Positions 8,416 to 17,146 of a stretch of 64,000 nt of DNA are shown in pieces. A program made the translations under genes and the position numbers. The notes beneath the pieces are model-generated. The model saw only the letters and a program-made list of their open reading frames with translations. It did not search any database and was not told the origin of the DNA. The stretch's first letter is position 1; each line of letters opens with the position of its first letter. Source of the DNA: Mixta intestinalis (GTDB taxonomy: Bacteria > Pseudomonadota > Gammaproteobacteria > Enterobacterales > Enterobacteriaceae); NCBI RefSeq assembly GCF_009914055.1, contig NZ_CP028271.1, forward strand, positions 4,526,001 through 4,590,000. Direction: 5' to 3'.

Positions 8416-9680
8416 GTCACTTTGCGATTATCGCACCGCCGTTCTACAGCCATGTGCAGGCGCTACAGGCGCTGGCGCAGCAGCTGATGGCGCGTGGGCA
8501 TCGCATCACCTTTATGCAGCAGGCCGAGGCGGGTGCGCTACTGAGCGATACGCGTATCGCCTTTTATCCGCTGGGCGAACGCAGCCATCCGCCGGGCAGC
8601 CTGGCGCGCACGCTGCGCCTGACCGCGCATCCTGCGGGGCCGGGGCTGTTCCGGCTGATTAACGATCTGGCAAACACCACCGATATGCTCTGCCGCGAGC
8701 TGCCTGCGGCGCTGGAGCAGGCGGGCATCGATGGCGTGATTGCCGATCAGATGGAGGCGGCGGGCGGCCTGGTCGCGGAAGCGCTGGGCCTGCCTTTTGT
8801 TTCGGTAGCCTGCGCGTTGCCGGTAAACCGCGAGCCGGATCTGCCGCTGCCGGTGATGCCTTTTCGCTATGCCAGTAGCGCGCGCAGCCGCAAACTTTAT
8901 GCCTCCAGCAGCAAAGTCTATGACTGGCTGATGCGGTGTCACGGCGAGGTGCTGGCGCGCCACGCTCGCGCCTTTGGCCTTGGTGAACGGCGGGCGCTGC
9001 ATGAATGCCTCTCGCCGCTGGCGCAAATCAGCCAGACGCTGGCGGCACTCGATTTCCCCCGCCGTCAGCTCCCGCCGCACTTTCACGCCGTTGGGCCGCT
9101 GCGCGCCAGCTCCACGCGCTCTGCGCCGCGTACTGAAACCCAGAAAAGGCCGCTGGTTTTTGCCTCGCTGGGAACCTTGCAGGGACATCGCTATTCGCTG
9201 TTTCGCACTATTGCACACGCCTGCCAACGCCTTGATACGCGGTTAGTGATTGCGCACTGCGGCGGGCTTAATGCTGCGCAGGCTACCAGCCTGGCGGTGC
9301 CCGGCACCGTTGAGGTTACCGATTTTGCCGATCAGCCCGCGATGTTACACCAGGCGCAGGCGGTGATTACGCACGGCGGGTTAAATACCGTAATGGATGC
9401 GGTAGCGAGCGCCACGCCGATGCTGACGATTCCATTGGCGTTCGATCAGCCGGGCGTTGCCGCTCGCGTGGCTTATCGCGGCATTGGACGGCGTGCCTCC
9501 CGTTTCGCCAGCAGCGGCACGCTGGCTACGCATCTGGATGCGTTGCTTCGCGACGAAAGCTACCGCCAGCGGCTGGTGCTGATGCAGACGCAGCTACATC
9601 AGGCCGGAGGCGTCAGGCGGGCGGCGGATATTGTCGAACAGGCACTGTGCGCCCGGCATCCGGTACTGGCGGCATCATGA
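8412..9680 (+). CDS. crtX: Zeaxanthin glucosyltransferase
   Basis: Adds glucose from UDP-glucose to the hydroxyl groups of zeaxanthin, giving the mono- and diglucoside. This 422-residue GT1-family protein has the N-terminal acceptor half (FAIIAPPFYSHVQALQALAQ) and a C-terminal nucleotide-sugar half containing FASLGT, ITHGGLNTVMDAV and PLAFDQPG, the expected UDP-sugar contacts. Length and motifs match Pantoea CrtX. It overlaps fni by 4 bp and its stop overlaps the crtY start, consistent with coupled translation through the operon. Confidence 0.95.
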   Translation: MSHFAIIAPPFYSHVQALQALAQQLMARGHRITFMQQAEAGALLSDTRIAFYPLGERSHPPGSLARTLRLTAHPAGPGLFRLINDLANTTDMLCRELPAALEQAGIDGVIADQMEAAGGLVAEALGLPFVSVACALPVNREPDLPLPVMPFRYASSARSRKLYASSSKVYDWLMRCHGEVLARHARAFGLGERRALHECLSPLAQISQTLAALDFPRRQLPPHFHAVGPLRASSTRSAPRTETQKRPLVFASLGTLQGHRYSLFRTIAHACQRLDTRLVIAHCGGLNAAQATSLAVPGTVEVTDFADQPAMLHQAQAVITHGGLNTVMDAVASATPMLTIPLAFDQPGVAARVAYRGIGRRASRFASSGTLATHLDALLRDESYRQRLVLMQTQLHQAGGVRRAADIVEQALCARHPVLAAS

Positions 9681-10858
9681 TGCATCGTCAATCATGGGAC
9701 GTCATCCTTGTCGGCGGCGGGCTGGCTAACGGGCTTATCGCCTGGCGGCTACGCCAGCGCCAGCCGCATCTGCGGGTGCTGTTGCTGGAAGCAGAAACGC
9801 AGCCGGGCGGCAATCACACCTGGTCATTTCATCAGGGCGATATTACGCCCGCGCAGCATGACTGGCTTGCACCGCTGGTGGCGCACCGCTGGGCGGGTTA
9901 TGACGTGTGTTTTCCGGAGCTGACACGCACGCTCGATGGTGGCTACCTGAGCATGACCTCGGCGCATTTTGCCCGCCAGCTAGGCGAGGCGCTGGGCGAC
10001 AGCCTGCGCGGCGGCGCAGCGGTCAGCGCCCTGACCCCAACCGACGTAACGCTGGCAAACGGTGAAAAACTGCACGCGGCGGCGGTGATTGACGGACGTG
10101 GCTATCAACCCAGCCCGCACTTGCAGGTCGGGCTACAGGCGTTTCTCGGCCAGCAGTGGCGGCTGAGCGAGCCGCACGGCCTGACACGCCCACTGCTGAT
10201 GGATGCCACGGTGGATCAGTCGGCAGGCTATCGTTTTGTCTATACGCTGCCGCTGTCGCCCGTTGAGCTGCTAATTGAAGATACGCACTATATCGATCGC
10301 GCCACGCTGGAACACACGCGGGCGCGACAGCAGATCGCGGAGTATGCGGCAGCGCAGGGCTGGCAGCTGGCGCAGCTGCTGCGGGAAGAGCAGGGCAATC
10401 TGCCGATTACGCTGACGGGCGACTGTCGCGCCTTCTGGCAACAGCGGGCGGGCCAGCCGTGCAGCGGACTGCGGGCCGGGCTGTTTCACTCCACTACGGG
10501 ATATTCGCTGCCGCAGGCCGTCGCGCTGGCGGATCGGATTGCCGATCTGCACGATTTCTCCGCAGAGTCGCTGTTTTCAATGATTCGCGACTACGCTATA
10601 GGGCAGTGGCAGCATCAGCGCTTTTTTCGCGTGCTTAACCGCATGCTGTTTCTGGCCGGGCGCGCCGACAGGCGCTGGCAGGTGATGCAGCGTTTTTATG
10701 GATTAAATGACGGGTTAATTGCCCGCTTTTACGCCGGTCAGCTTACGCTGGCTGACAAGGTGCGGATTCTGACAGGCAAACCGCCGGTGCCGGTGGGTGA
10801 AGCCGTCAGAGCCGTAATGAAACAATCTTCCCGGCTGCGAGCGTTCAGTGATGAATAA
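9677..10858 (+). CDS. crtY: Lycopene beta-cyclase
   Basis: Cyclises both ends of lycopene to beta-carotene. The 393-residue protein opens with the dinucleotide-binding motif ILVGGGLANGLIAWRL and has the family blocks PGGNHTWSFH, VIDGRGY, GQQWRLSEPHGL, MDATVDQSAGYRFVYTLPL, LLIEDT and GLFHSTTGYSLP. An in-frame GTG lies upstream at 9647 inside crtX, but the ATGATG at 9677-9682, overlapping the crtX stop, puts the flavin motif at the usual distance from the start. Either of the two ATGs could be used. Confidence 0.95.
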   Translation: MMHRQSWDVILVGGGLANGLIAWRLRQRQPHLRVLLLEAETQPGGNHTWSFHQGDITPAQHDWLAPLVAHRWAGYDVCFPELTRTLDGGYLSMTSAHFARQLGEALGDSLRGGAAVSALTPTDVTLANGEKLHAAAVIDGRGYQPSPHLQVGLQAFLGQQWRLSEPHGLTRPLLMDATVDQSAGYRFVYTLPLSPVELLIEDTHYIDRATLEHTRARQQIAEYAAAQGWQLAQLLREEQGNLPITLTGDCRAFWQQRAGQPCSGLRAGLFHSTTGYSLPQAVALADRIADLHDFSAESLFSMIRDYAIGQWQHQRFFRVLNRMLFLAGRADRRWQVMQRFYGLNDGLIARFYAGQLTLADKVRILTGKPPVPVGEAVRAVMKQSSRLRAFSDE

Positions 10859-12332
10859 AACCGTAGTAATTGGTGCCGGTTTCGGCGGTCTGGCCTTAGC
10901 GATCCGTTTACAGGCGGCGGGCATTCCCGTTTTGCTGCTGGAACAGCGCGATAAGCCAGGCGGGCGCGCCTATGTTTATCAGGATCGGGGCTTTACTTTT
11001 GACGCAGGCCCAACGGTGATTACCGATCCCAGCGCCATCGAGGAGCTGTTTACGCTGGCGGGTAAGCGCATGTCTGACTATGTCGATCTGCTGCCGGTCA
11101 CCCCTTTTTATCGCCTCTGCTGGGAGACGGGTCAGGTATTCGATTACGACAACGATCAGGCGCGGCTGGAAGAGCAGATCCGCCGCTTTAATCCACGCGA
11201 TGTTGAAGGCTACCGGCGCTTTCTCGCCTACTCGCAGGCGGTGTTTAAAGAGGGTTATCTGAAGCTGGGCACGGTGCCCTTTCTCTCTTTCCGCGATATG
11301 TTGCGCGCCGGGCCGCAGCTGGCGCGTTTGCAGGCATGGCGCAGCGTTTACAGCATGGTGGCAAAATTTATTGAGGATGAGCGCCTGCGTGAGGCATTTT
11401 CGTTTCACTCGCTGCTGGTGGGCGGCAATCCCTTTGCCACTTCCTCTATCTATACGCTGATTCATGCGCTGGAACGCGAGTGGGGCGTCTGGTTTGCCCG
11501 CGGCGGTACCGGTGCGCTGGTGCAGGGGCTGGTGCGGCTGTTTCAGGATCTCGGCGGAATGCTGGAACTGAATGCGCAGGTTGACCGGCTGGAGATGGAA
11601 GGCGCGCGGATTCGCGCCGTGCGGCTGGCGGACGGACGCCTGATCGAAACGGCGGCGGTCGCCTCCAACGCTGATGTGGTGCATACCTATGAGAAACTGC
11701 TGGGACATCATCCAGCTGGCGCGGCGCGTGCCACGGCGCTGAAGCGGAAACGGATGAGCAACTCGCTGTTCGTCCTCTATTTTGGCCTGAACCATCATCA
11801 CAGCCAGCTGGCGCATCATACCGTCTGCTTTGGCCCGCGTTATAAAGCGCTGATTGAAGATATTTTTCATCGCGATACGCTGTCAGAGGATTTTTCCCTC
11901 TACCTGCATGCGCCCTGCGTAACCGATCCCTCGCTGGCACCGCCAGGCTGTGGCAGCTATTACGTGCTGGCACCGGTGCCGCATCTCGGCACTGCCAATC
12001 TTGACTGGACGGTGGAGGGACCGCGCCTGCGCGACCGTATTTTCGCCTATCTGGAACAGCACTATATGCCCGGTCTGCGCAGCCAGCTGGTAACGCAGCG
12101 AATGTTTACGCCGTTTGATTTTCGCGATCGGCTCAGCGCTCATCACGGTTCGGCGTTTTCCATTGAGCCGATTCTGCGCCAGAGCGCCTGGTTCCGTCCG
12201 CATAACCGCGACAGCCAGATCCCTAACCTTTACCTGGTTGGCGCGGGCACCCATCCGGGAGCGGGAATTCCTGGCGTCATTGGTTCGGCAAAGGCGACGG
12301 CAGGATTGATGCTGGAGACGCTAAGCCAATGA
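10851..12332 (+). CDS. crtI: Phytoene desaturase (lycopene-forming)
   Basis: FAD-dependent four-step desaturation of phytoene to lycopene. The 493-residue protein begins with KTVVIGAGFGGLALAIRL and contains the CrtI blocks KPGGRAYV, FDAGPTVITDP, FNPRDVEGYRRFL, ASNADVVHTY and the C-terminal LYLVGAGTHPGAGIPGVIGS flavin segment. The ATG at 10851 overlaps the last codons of crtY by 8 bp and is preferred over the GTG just before it, because CrtI proteins begin M-K/N-K-T-V-V. It overlaps crtB by 4 bp. Confidence 0.97.
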   Translation: MNKTVVIGAGFGGLALAIRLQAAGIPVLLLEQRDKPGGRAYVYQDRGFTFDAGPTVITDPSAIEELFTLAGKRMSDYVDLLPVTPFYRLCWETGQVFDYDNDQARLEEQIRRFNPRDVEGYRRFLAYSQAVFKEGYLKLGTVPFLSFRDMLRAGPQLARLQAWRSVYSMVAKFIEDERLREAFSFHSLLVGGNPFATSSIYTLIHALEREWGVWFARGGTGALVQGLVRLFQDLGGMLELNAQVDRLEMEGARIRAVRLADGRLIETAAVASNADVVHTYEKLLGHHPAGAARATALKRKRMSNSLFVLYFGLNHHHSQLAHHTVCFGPRYKALIEDIFHRDTLSEDFSLYLHAPCVTDPSLAPPGCGSYYVLAPVPHLGTANLDWTVEGPRLRDRIFAYLEQHYMPGLRSQLVTQRMFTPFDFRDRLSAHHGSAFSIEPILRQSAWFRPHNRDSQIPNLYLVGAGTHPGAGIPGVIGSAKATAGLMLETLSQ

Positions 12333-13285
12333 ACAGCACCCTGATGGATCACGCAACCGAGACGATGGCGGCAGGCTCAAAGAGTTTCGCCACCGCCGCG
12401 AAGCTGTTTGACGCCCGCACCCGGCGCAGCGCGCTGATGCTCTACGCCTGGTGTCGCTACTGCGATGATGTGATCGATGGGCAGACGCTGGGATTTCGTA
12501 ATGCGGCGGCGATGAGCGGCAGCGCAACGCAGCGCCTGACGATGTTGAAAACCGAGACGCAGCGCGCTTTCGCCGGAGCGGAGATGCAGGAACCGGCTTT
12601 CGCCGCTTTTCAGGAGGTGGCGACCCGTCATGCTATTCCACCGCAGCAGGCGTTCGATCATCTGGAAGGCTTCGCAATGGACGTGCGCGAAACGCATTAT
12701 GAAACGTTCGCCGATACGCTGCGCTACTGCTATCACGTCGCGGGCGTGGTGGGGTTGATGATGGCGCGAGTGATGGGCGTGCGCGATGAGGCGGTGCTGG
12801 ATCGCGCCTGCGATTTGGGGCTGGCGTTTCAGTTGACCAATATCGCCCGCGATATTGTCGAGGATGCTGAAGCAGGACGCTGCTATTTACCGGCGCAGTG
12901 GCTGGCGGAGGAGGGGCTGACGGCGCAGCAGCTAACCGATCCCGCCTGTCGTGAGCCGTTAGCGCGGCTGGCGGCGCGGCTGGTGGCTGCCGCCGAGCCT
13001 TATTACGCTTCGGCGCAGCTTGGGCTGTCGGGTTTGCCGCTGCGCTCCGCCTGGGCTATCGCCACGGCGCACGGCGTATATCGGGAGATTGGGATCAAGG
13101 TTAACGCTGCCGGGCCGCGTGCCTGGGATAAGCGCCAGGGCACCAGCCGTGCGGAGAAGCTTGTTCTGTTAATCAAGGGCGCGGGGCTGGCGCTCAGTTC
13201 TCGTGTCGCGTCGATGCCGCCGCGTTTGCCCGATCTTTGGCAGCGTCCGCATCGGACATCGGGTAATGCGGGGGTTCCGTCTTAA
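12329..13285 (+). CDS. crtB: Phytoene synthase
   Basis: Head-to-head condensation of two geranylgeranyl diphosphates to phytoene. The 318-residue protein carries both aspartate-rich motifs of the squalene/phytoene synthase family, YCDDVIDG and NIARDIVEDA, the family signature around YCYHVAGVVGLMMA, and the second signature LGLAFQLTNIARDIVEDAEA. It is slightly longer than typical Pantoea CrtB (about 309). It closes the rightward operon, and its last 92 bp overlap the convergent crtZ gene on the other strand. Confidence 0.96.
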   Translation: MNSTLMDHATETMAAGSKSFATAAKLFDARTRRSALMLYAWCRYCDDVIDGQTLGFRNAAAMSGSATQRLTMLKTETQRAFAGAEMQEPAFAAFQEVATRHAIPPQQAFDHLEGFAMDVRETHYETFADTLRYCYHVAGVVGLMMARVMGVRDEAVLDRACDLGLAFQLTNIARDIVEDAEAGRCYLPAQWLAEEGLTAQQLTDPACREPLARLAARLVAAAEPYYASAQLGLSGLPLRSAWAIATAHGVYREIGIKVNAAGPRAWDKRQGTSRAEKLVLLIKGAGLALSSRVASMPPRLPDLWQRPHRTSGNAGVPS

Positions 13286-13766
13286 TCTTTCGCGCTCTGC
13301 GCTGGTTATATTCGCGCAGCGTCGCCTGTAATTTTTCCAGCGGCGGCGCATAAAGAAAGCCGAACGAAACGCAGTCCGCTTTGCCGCGTACCGCATGATG
13401 CAGGCGGTGCGCCATATAGAGCCTCCTCAGGTAGCCGCGCCGGGGAATATAACGAAACGGCCAGCGCTGATGCACCAGACCATCATGCACCATGAAGTAG
13501 AGCGCGCCATAGAGCGTCATGCCTGCGCCAATCCACTGTAGCGGCCAGACGCCAGCGGTGCCGATAGCGATCAGCGCGATCGCCAGCATGGCAAAGAGCA
13601 GAGCATAGAGGTCGTTGACTTCGAACCAGCCGGTACGCGGTTCATGGTGTGAAAGGTGCCATCCCCATCCCCAGCCATGCATGATGTGCTTGTGCGCCAG
13701 CGTTGCTATCACTTCCATTATCGCCACGGTCGCCAGCACAATCAGGGTATTCCACAGCACAAGCAT
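13194..13766 (-). CDS. crtZ: Beta-carotene hydroxylase
   Basis: Di-iron membrane hydroxylase that converts beta-carotene to zeaxanthin. The 190-residue protein shows the histidine clusters HKHIMH, HLSHH, HDGLVH and HRLHH between hydrophobic helices, all expected iron ligands. The start at 13766 is supported by AAGGAGT eight bases upstream; an in-frame ATG at 13814 would add 16 unlike residues. It is transcribed against the crtE-crtB operon from its own promoter in the gap before ascG. Its C-terminus is some 12-15 residues longer than typical CrtZ and overlaps the 3' end of crtB. Confidence 0.96.
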   Translation of the reverse strand: MLVLWNTLIVLATVAIMEVIATLAHKHIMHGWGWGWHLSHHEPRTGWFEVNDLYALLFAMLAIALIAIGTAGVWPLQWIGAGMTLYGALYFMVHDGLVHQRWPFRYIPRRGYLRRLYMAHRLHHAVRGKADCVSFGFLYAPPLEKLQATLREYNQRRARKIKTEPPHYPMSDADAAKDRANAAASTRHEN

Positions 13767-13942
13767 TGTTACTCCTTGTTTTAGACAGGCTACGCATCCA
13801 ACAACCGGCGGCATAGTGCGTTACGCAACGGATAGCTCAGGCGCAGGGCGTGCTTTCGCCGCCCTGGTGCTGAGTATAGCAACAGAGTGGTCAGGCTGCC
13901 GGGAGGCTGCGTGCCGGAAGTATGGCTGGAGATGAGCGCGTT

Positions 13943-14962
13943 TTACCGTTCTGTATCCGGGGCGTTGGCTACCGATTCACGCAGCACCAGCCCGGAGATC
14001 AGCGCTTTTTGTGGCAGCATGTTGCCGCCGTCCAGCATCGAGATTAGGCGATTAATGACTTCGTGGATCATGTCGGTGACTGGATCTTTGACGCTGGAGA
14101 GCGCGGGCAGCAGAAAGGGCGCGACGGGAATGTCATCAAAGCCCAGCAGCGAGACCTGCTGCGGCACGCTGATTCCGGCGCGAGTAAGCTGTTTTAGCGC
14201 ACCGATTGCCATGTCGTCGTTGCTGGCGATGACCGCGCTAAAGGGGACGCGTCTTTCCAGCAGCGAGGTGATGGCGTTGACGCCGCAGGCGGGCGTCCAT
14301 TTACCTTCAATGATGCGCTGCGGTTCGACAGGAAGGTTAGCGTGGCCGATCGCCTGTTTGTAACCGTTGAGGCGTTCCAGCGCGGTAGGAGAATCGAGCG
14401 ATCCGGTGATGAAAGCGATGTGGCGGTGCCCGCGTTCAATCAGCGCCAGGGTTGCGTTGTAGGCTGATTTTTTGTGATCGCAGAAGACGGCGTGGCTGGG
14501 ATGTTTTCGCAGTCTGCGGTTGACCACCACGATGGGCTGGGTTGTTTGTTCGATGATTTCATCCATTTCATCGATGGTGAGGTAGCGCGGATAGAGGATG
14601 ATGGCGTCACAGCGCAGGTCAAGGAGGAATTCGATCGCTTCACGTTCCTGCTGGGCGCTGTGTTTTCCATCTACAAGGATGAGCTGGCGTCCGATTTCTT
14701 CTACTTTTTTTGCTGCCTGGGAGAGGATTTCGCTGAAGTAGCTGCCGCTGTAGAGGGTATTGGTGACAACCATGCCGATGCACTGGGATTTGCTGGTGGC
14801 GAGGTTGCGCGCCAGCAGGTTAGGGCGATAGCCAGCCGCTTCGATAGCCGCGAAGACCTGTTGGCGGGTAGCTTCGCTGACGTAGCCTTTGCCTGATAGT
14901 ACGCGCGAGACGGTGGCTTTTGATACGCCCGCTTTTTTCGCAACGTCCTGCATGGTTGACAT
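13943..14962 (-). CDS. ascG: LacI/GalR-family repressor, AscG-like
   Basis: A 339-residue repressor with N-terminal helix-turn-helix (MQDVAKKAGVSKATVSRVLSG), the hinge, and a periplasmic-binding-protein-like sensor domain. It aligns with E. coli AscG throughout (YRPNLLARNLATSKSQCIGMVVTNTLY, GKHSAQQERE, LLDLRCDAIILYPRYL, SLDSPTALERLNGYK). AscG represses the cryptic ascFB beta-glucoside genes and itself. Here the divergent neighbours are ascF and ascB, and a TGAAACCGGTT site lies in front of ascF, so local control is very likely. Start codon and spacing (GGGGAAACATC before ATG) fit the family. Confidence 0.92.
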   Translation of the reverse strand: MSTMQDVAKKAGVSKATVSRVLSGKGYVSEATRQQVFAAIEAAGYRPNLLARNLATSKSQCIGMVVTNTLYSGSYFSEILSQAAKKVEEIGRQLILVDGKHSAQQEREAIEFLLDLRCDAIILYPRYLTIDEMDEIIEQTTQPIVVVNRRLRKHPSHAVFCDHKKSAYNATLALIERGHRHIAFITGSLDSPTALERLNGYKQAIGHANLPVEPQRIIEGKWTPACGVNAITSLLERRVPFSAVIASNDDMAIGALKQLTRAGISVPQQVSLLGFDDIPVAPFLLPALSSVKDPVTDMIHEVINRLISMLDGGNMLPQKALISGLVLRESVANAPDTER

Positions 14963-15064
14963 GATGTTTCCCCGGCTGTGATCCCTTGCGGCCCATTCTA
15001 AACAGTTTTTGCTTCAGGGTTGTGGTTTATGTTGTTGGAAGGGCCTAGCCAGCGGCAGGCACGA

Positions 15065-15227
15065 TTTCTGGTCAGGTATCGGTAGCGCGAGCTTCGGGGA
15101 ACGAGGGGGACGGAACCTGTAGGCGGACCTCCCGCGCCAGACGTTGCGCCGGTTTCTGGTCAGGTATCGGTAGCGCGAGCTTCGGGGAACGAGGGAACGG
15201 AACCTGTAGGCGGACCTCCCGCGCCAG
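15065..15227. repeat. Two-copy tandem direct repeat, 88-bp period
   Basis: Copy 1 is at 15065-15140 and copy 2 at 15153-15227. Each begins TTTCTGGTCAGGTATCGG and ends CGGACCTCCCGCGCCAG. The copies differ by a one-base deletion and a substitution in the ACGAGGG tract. The block lies in the divergent ascG-ascF gap, which is unusually long because of it. The high GC content and strong hairpins just downstream suggest an intergenic repeat element rather than a gene. No family could be named. Confidence 0.85.
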
Positions 15228-15286
15228 GGAAGGCGCGGGCGGAGGCTCCAGGACGGATTCATGCCGTTCCGCCGAAAGGTCCGTCC
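15218..15286. other. Hairpin-rich tail of the intergenic repeat
   Basis: The last bases of the second repeat copy form a perfect 8-bp hairpin, CCCGCGCC (15218-15225) with GGCGCGGG (15232-15239). It is followed by a second inverted pair, GGACGGA (15251-15257) with TCCGTCC (15280-15286). Together with the tandem repeats this looks like a transcribed or protein-bound intergenic repeat. Confidence 0.6.
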
Positions 15287-15544
15287 CCTTGTGACCGGCG
15301 CAGCTTCAGCTAAATATCAGGAACATGTTCAATGTCAACTTGTGACCTGCACATCTTAGCCAGCCGCTGTTCCCTAAACTCTGGTGCTTATCTGCCGTCG
15401 CTGGTTCGACTCTGTGCCAGAGCCGCAACATTCCATCAGCTACAGACAACACGCTTATTCGCCCCTGCACGCGATCGTTATCACAAATTTTCATCAACAA
15501 AAAAATAATAGTTGATCTATTTATCCCTAATCAACAATCTCATG

Positions 15545-15558
15545 TGAAACCGGTTACC
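15545..15558 (+). promoter_or_regulatory. Probable AscG operator
   Basis: TGAAACCGGTTACC matches the left half and centre of the TGAAACCGGTTTCA operator known for AscG/GalR-type repressors. It lies about 125 bp before the ascF start and downstream of AT-rich promoter-like sequence. The right half is degenerate. Confidence 0.65.
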
Positions 15559-15682
15559 TATGTTGTTGCAGACGAGAAATGGTGCGGCGAAAACCGCCGT
15601 TATCTTTCCCATACCCGAAAAAACCATAACAACGCCGTCCACCCTGCGGCTACGGTGCGTCATAACAAGAGGTCTCACAGTC

Positions 15683-17134
15683 ATGGCAAAAAATCATGCG
15701 GCAATCTCGCGAGCAATCCTTGCGGCGATAGGCGGCGACAACAACGTGGTGGCAGTCACCCACTGCATGACACGCCTGCGTTTTGTCCTTAACGACAGCC
15801 GTGCCGTCAACGGCGCTGAACTCAAAGCTATCCCCGGCGTAATGGGCGTGGTACAAAGCGAGGGTCAGTGCCAGGTCATCATCGGTAACACCGTCTCCCA
15901 GGCCTATGCTGAAGTCATTAAACTGCTGCCTGCCAGCGCGCAAACCCGGCCCGAAGCGCCGAAAGGCAAACTCACGCTAAAACGCATCGGTGCGGGCATC
16001 CTTGATGCACTGATCGGCACCATGTCGCCGCTGATCCCGGCGATTATCGGCGGATCGATGGTAAAACTGCTGGCGATGATCCTCAGCATGACCGGCCTGT
16101 TTGCCAAAGATTCCTCTACGCTGGCGATCCTCAACTTCATTGGCGACGGCGCTTTCTTCTTCCTGCCGATCATGGTGGCCGCCTCCGCCGCGATAAAATT
16201 CAAAACCAACATGTCGCTGGCAATCGCTATCGCTGGCGTGCTGGTACACCCTGGCTTTATCGAACTGATGGCAAAAGCGGCGCAGGGGCAGCCGGTAGAA
16301 TTCTTTGGGCTGCCCGTCACGGCGGTAAAATATACCTACACCGTTATACCGGCGCTCTGCATGACCTGGATCCTCTCATGGATCGAAAAATGGGTGGATA
16401 AAATTACTCCGGCCGTCACCAAAAACTTCCTTAAACCGATGCTGATCGTCCTGATCGCTGCACCGATCGCCATCATGCTGATCGGCCCGATCGGTATCTG
16501 GATCGGCAGCGGTATCTCAGCGGTGGTCTACACCATCCATCACTATCTTGGCTGGCTATCGGTGGCCATTATGGGCGCGCTCTGGCCGCTGCTGGTAATG
16601 ACCGGTATGCACCGCGTCTTTACACCCACCATCATCCAGACCATCGCGGAAACCGGCAAAGAGGGCATGGTTATGCCCTCGGAAATCGGCGCTAACCTCT
16701 CGCTGGGCGGATCGTCGCTGGCGGTGGCCTGGCGCACCAAAAACCCGGAGCTGCGTCAGACCGCATTGGCTGCCGCTGCCTCCGCGATTGTGGCCGGGAT
16801 CTCTGAACCGGCATTGTATGGCGTGGCGGTACGGCTCAAACGCCCGCTTATCGCCAGCCTGATTAGCGGCTTCCTCTGTGGCACGGTAGCCGGACTGGCC
16901 GGGCTGGCAAGTCATTCGATGGCGGCTCCGGGGCTGTTCACCAGCGTCCAGTTCTTCGATCCCGCTAACCCAATGAGCATCGTCTGGGTCTTTGCGGTGA
17001 TGGCGCTGGCGATCGTTATCTCTTTTATCACCACCTTAATTTTGGGCTTTGAGGATATCCCGGTAGAGACGCCGCAAAAGGCGGTGACGCCTGCCGACTG
17101 GCCCACCGCTTCTCAGGCCGTTAAATCGCATTAA
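15683..17134 (+). CDS. ascF: Beta-glucoside PTS permease, IIBC
   Basis: Takes up and phosphorylates aryl-beta-glucosides such as arbutin, salicin and cellobiose. The 483-residue protein has an N-terminal IIB domain with the phosphorylated cysteine in THCMTRLRFVL, then a ten-helix IIC domain (GAGILDALIGTMSPLIPAIIGGSMVKLL, the glucose-family GMHRVFTP and SEIGANLSLGGSSLAVAW blocks). It is almost identical in layout to E. coli AscF and has no fused IIA. The frame is open further upstream, but the ATG at 15683 (AAGAGGT before it) gives the E. coli start MAKN. The 6-phospho-beta-glucosidase gene follows 12 bp later. Confidence 0.95.
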   Translation: MAKNHAAISRAILAAIGGDNNVVAVTHCMTRLRFVLNDSRAVNGAELKAIPGVMGVVQSEGQCQVIIGNTVSQAYAEVIKLLPASAQTRPEAPKGKLTLKRIGAGILDALIGTMSPLIPAIIGGSMVKLLAMILSMTGLFAKDSSTLAILNFIGDGAFFFLPIMVAASAAIKFKTNMSLAIAIAGVLVHPGFIELMAKAAQGQPVEFFGLPVTAVKYTYTVIPALCMTWILSWIEKWVDKITPAVTKNFLKPMLIVLIAAPIAIMLIGPIGIWIGSGISAVVYTIHHYLGWLSVAIMGALWPLLVMTGMHRVFTPTIIQTIAETGKEGMVMPSEIGANLSLGGSSLAVAWRTKNPELRQTALAAAASAIVAGISEPALYGVAVRLKRPLIASLISGFLCGTVAGLAGLASHSMAAPGLFTSVQFFDPANPMSIVWVFAVMALAIVISFITTLILGFEDIPVETPQKAVTPADWPTASQAVKSH

Positions 17135-17146
17135 CAGAGGATATAT

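Noticed and set aside
15014..15262. Leftward open frame with repeated RGRSAYRFR
   Set aside because: The repetition comes from the tandem DNA repeat itself; composition is not protein-like and there is no ribosome site.
15490..15540. Spaced ATCAAC / GTTGAT motifs before ascF
   Set aside because: Spacing does not fit FNR, CRP or GalR-type sites; likely chance in AT-rich DNA.
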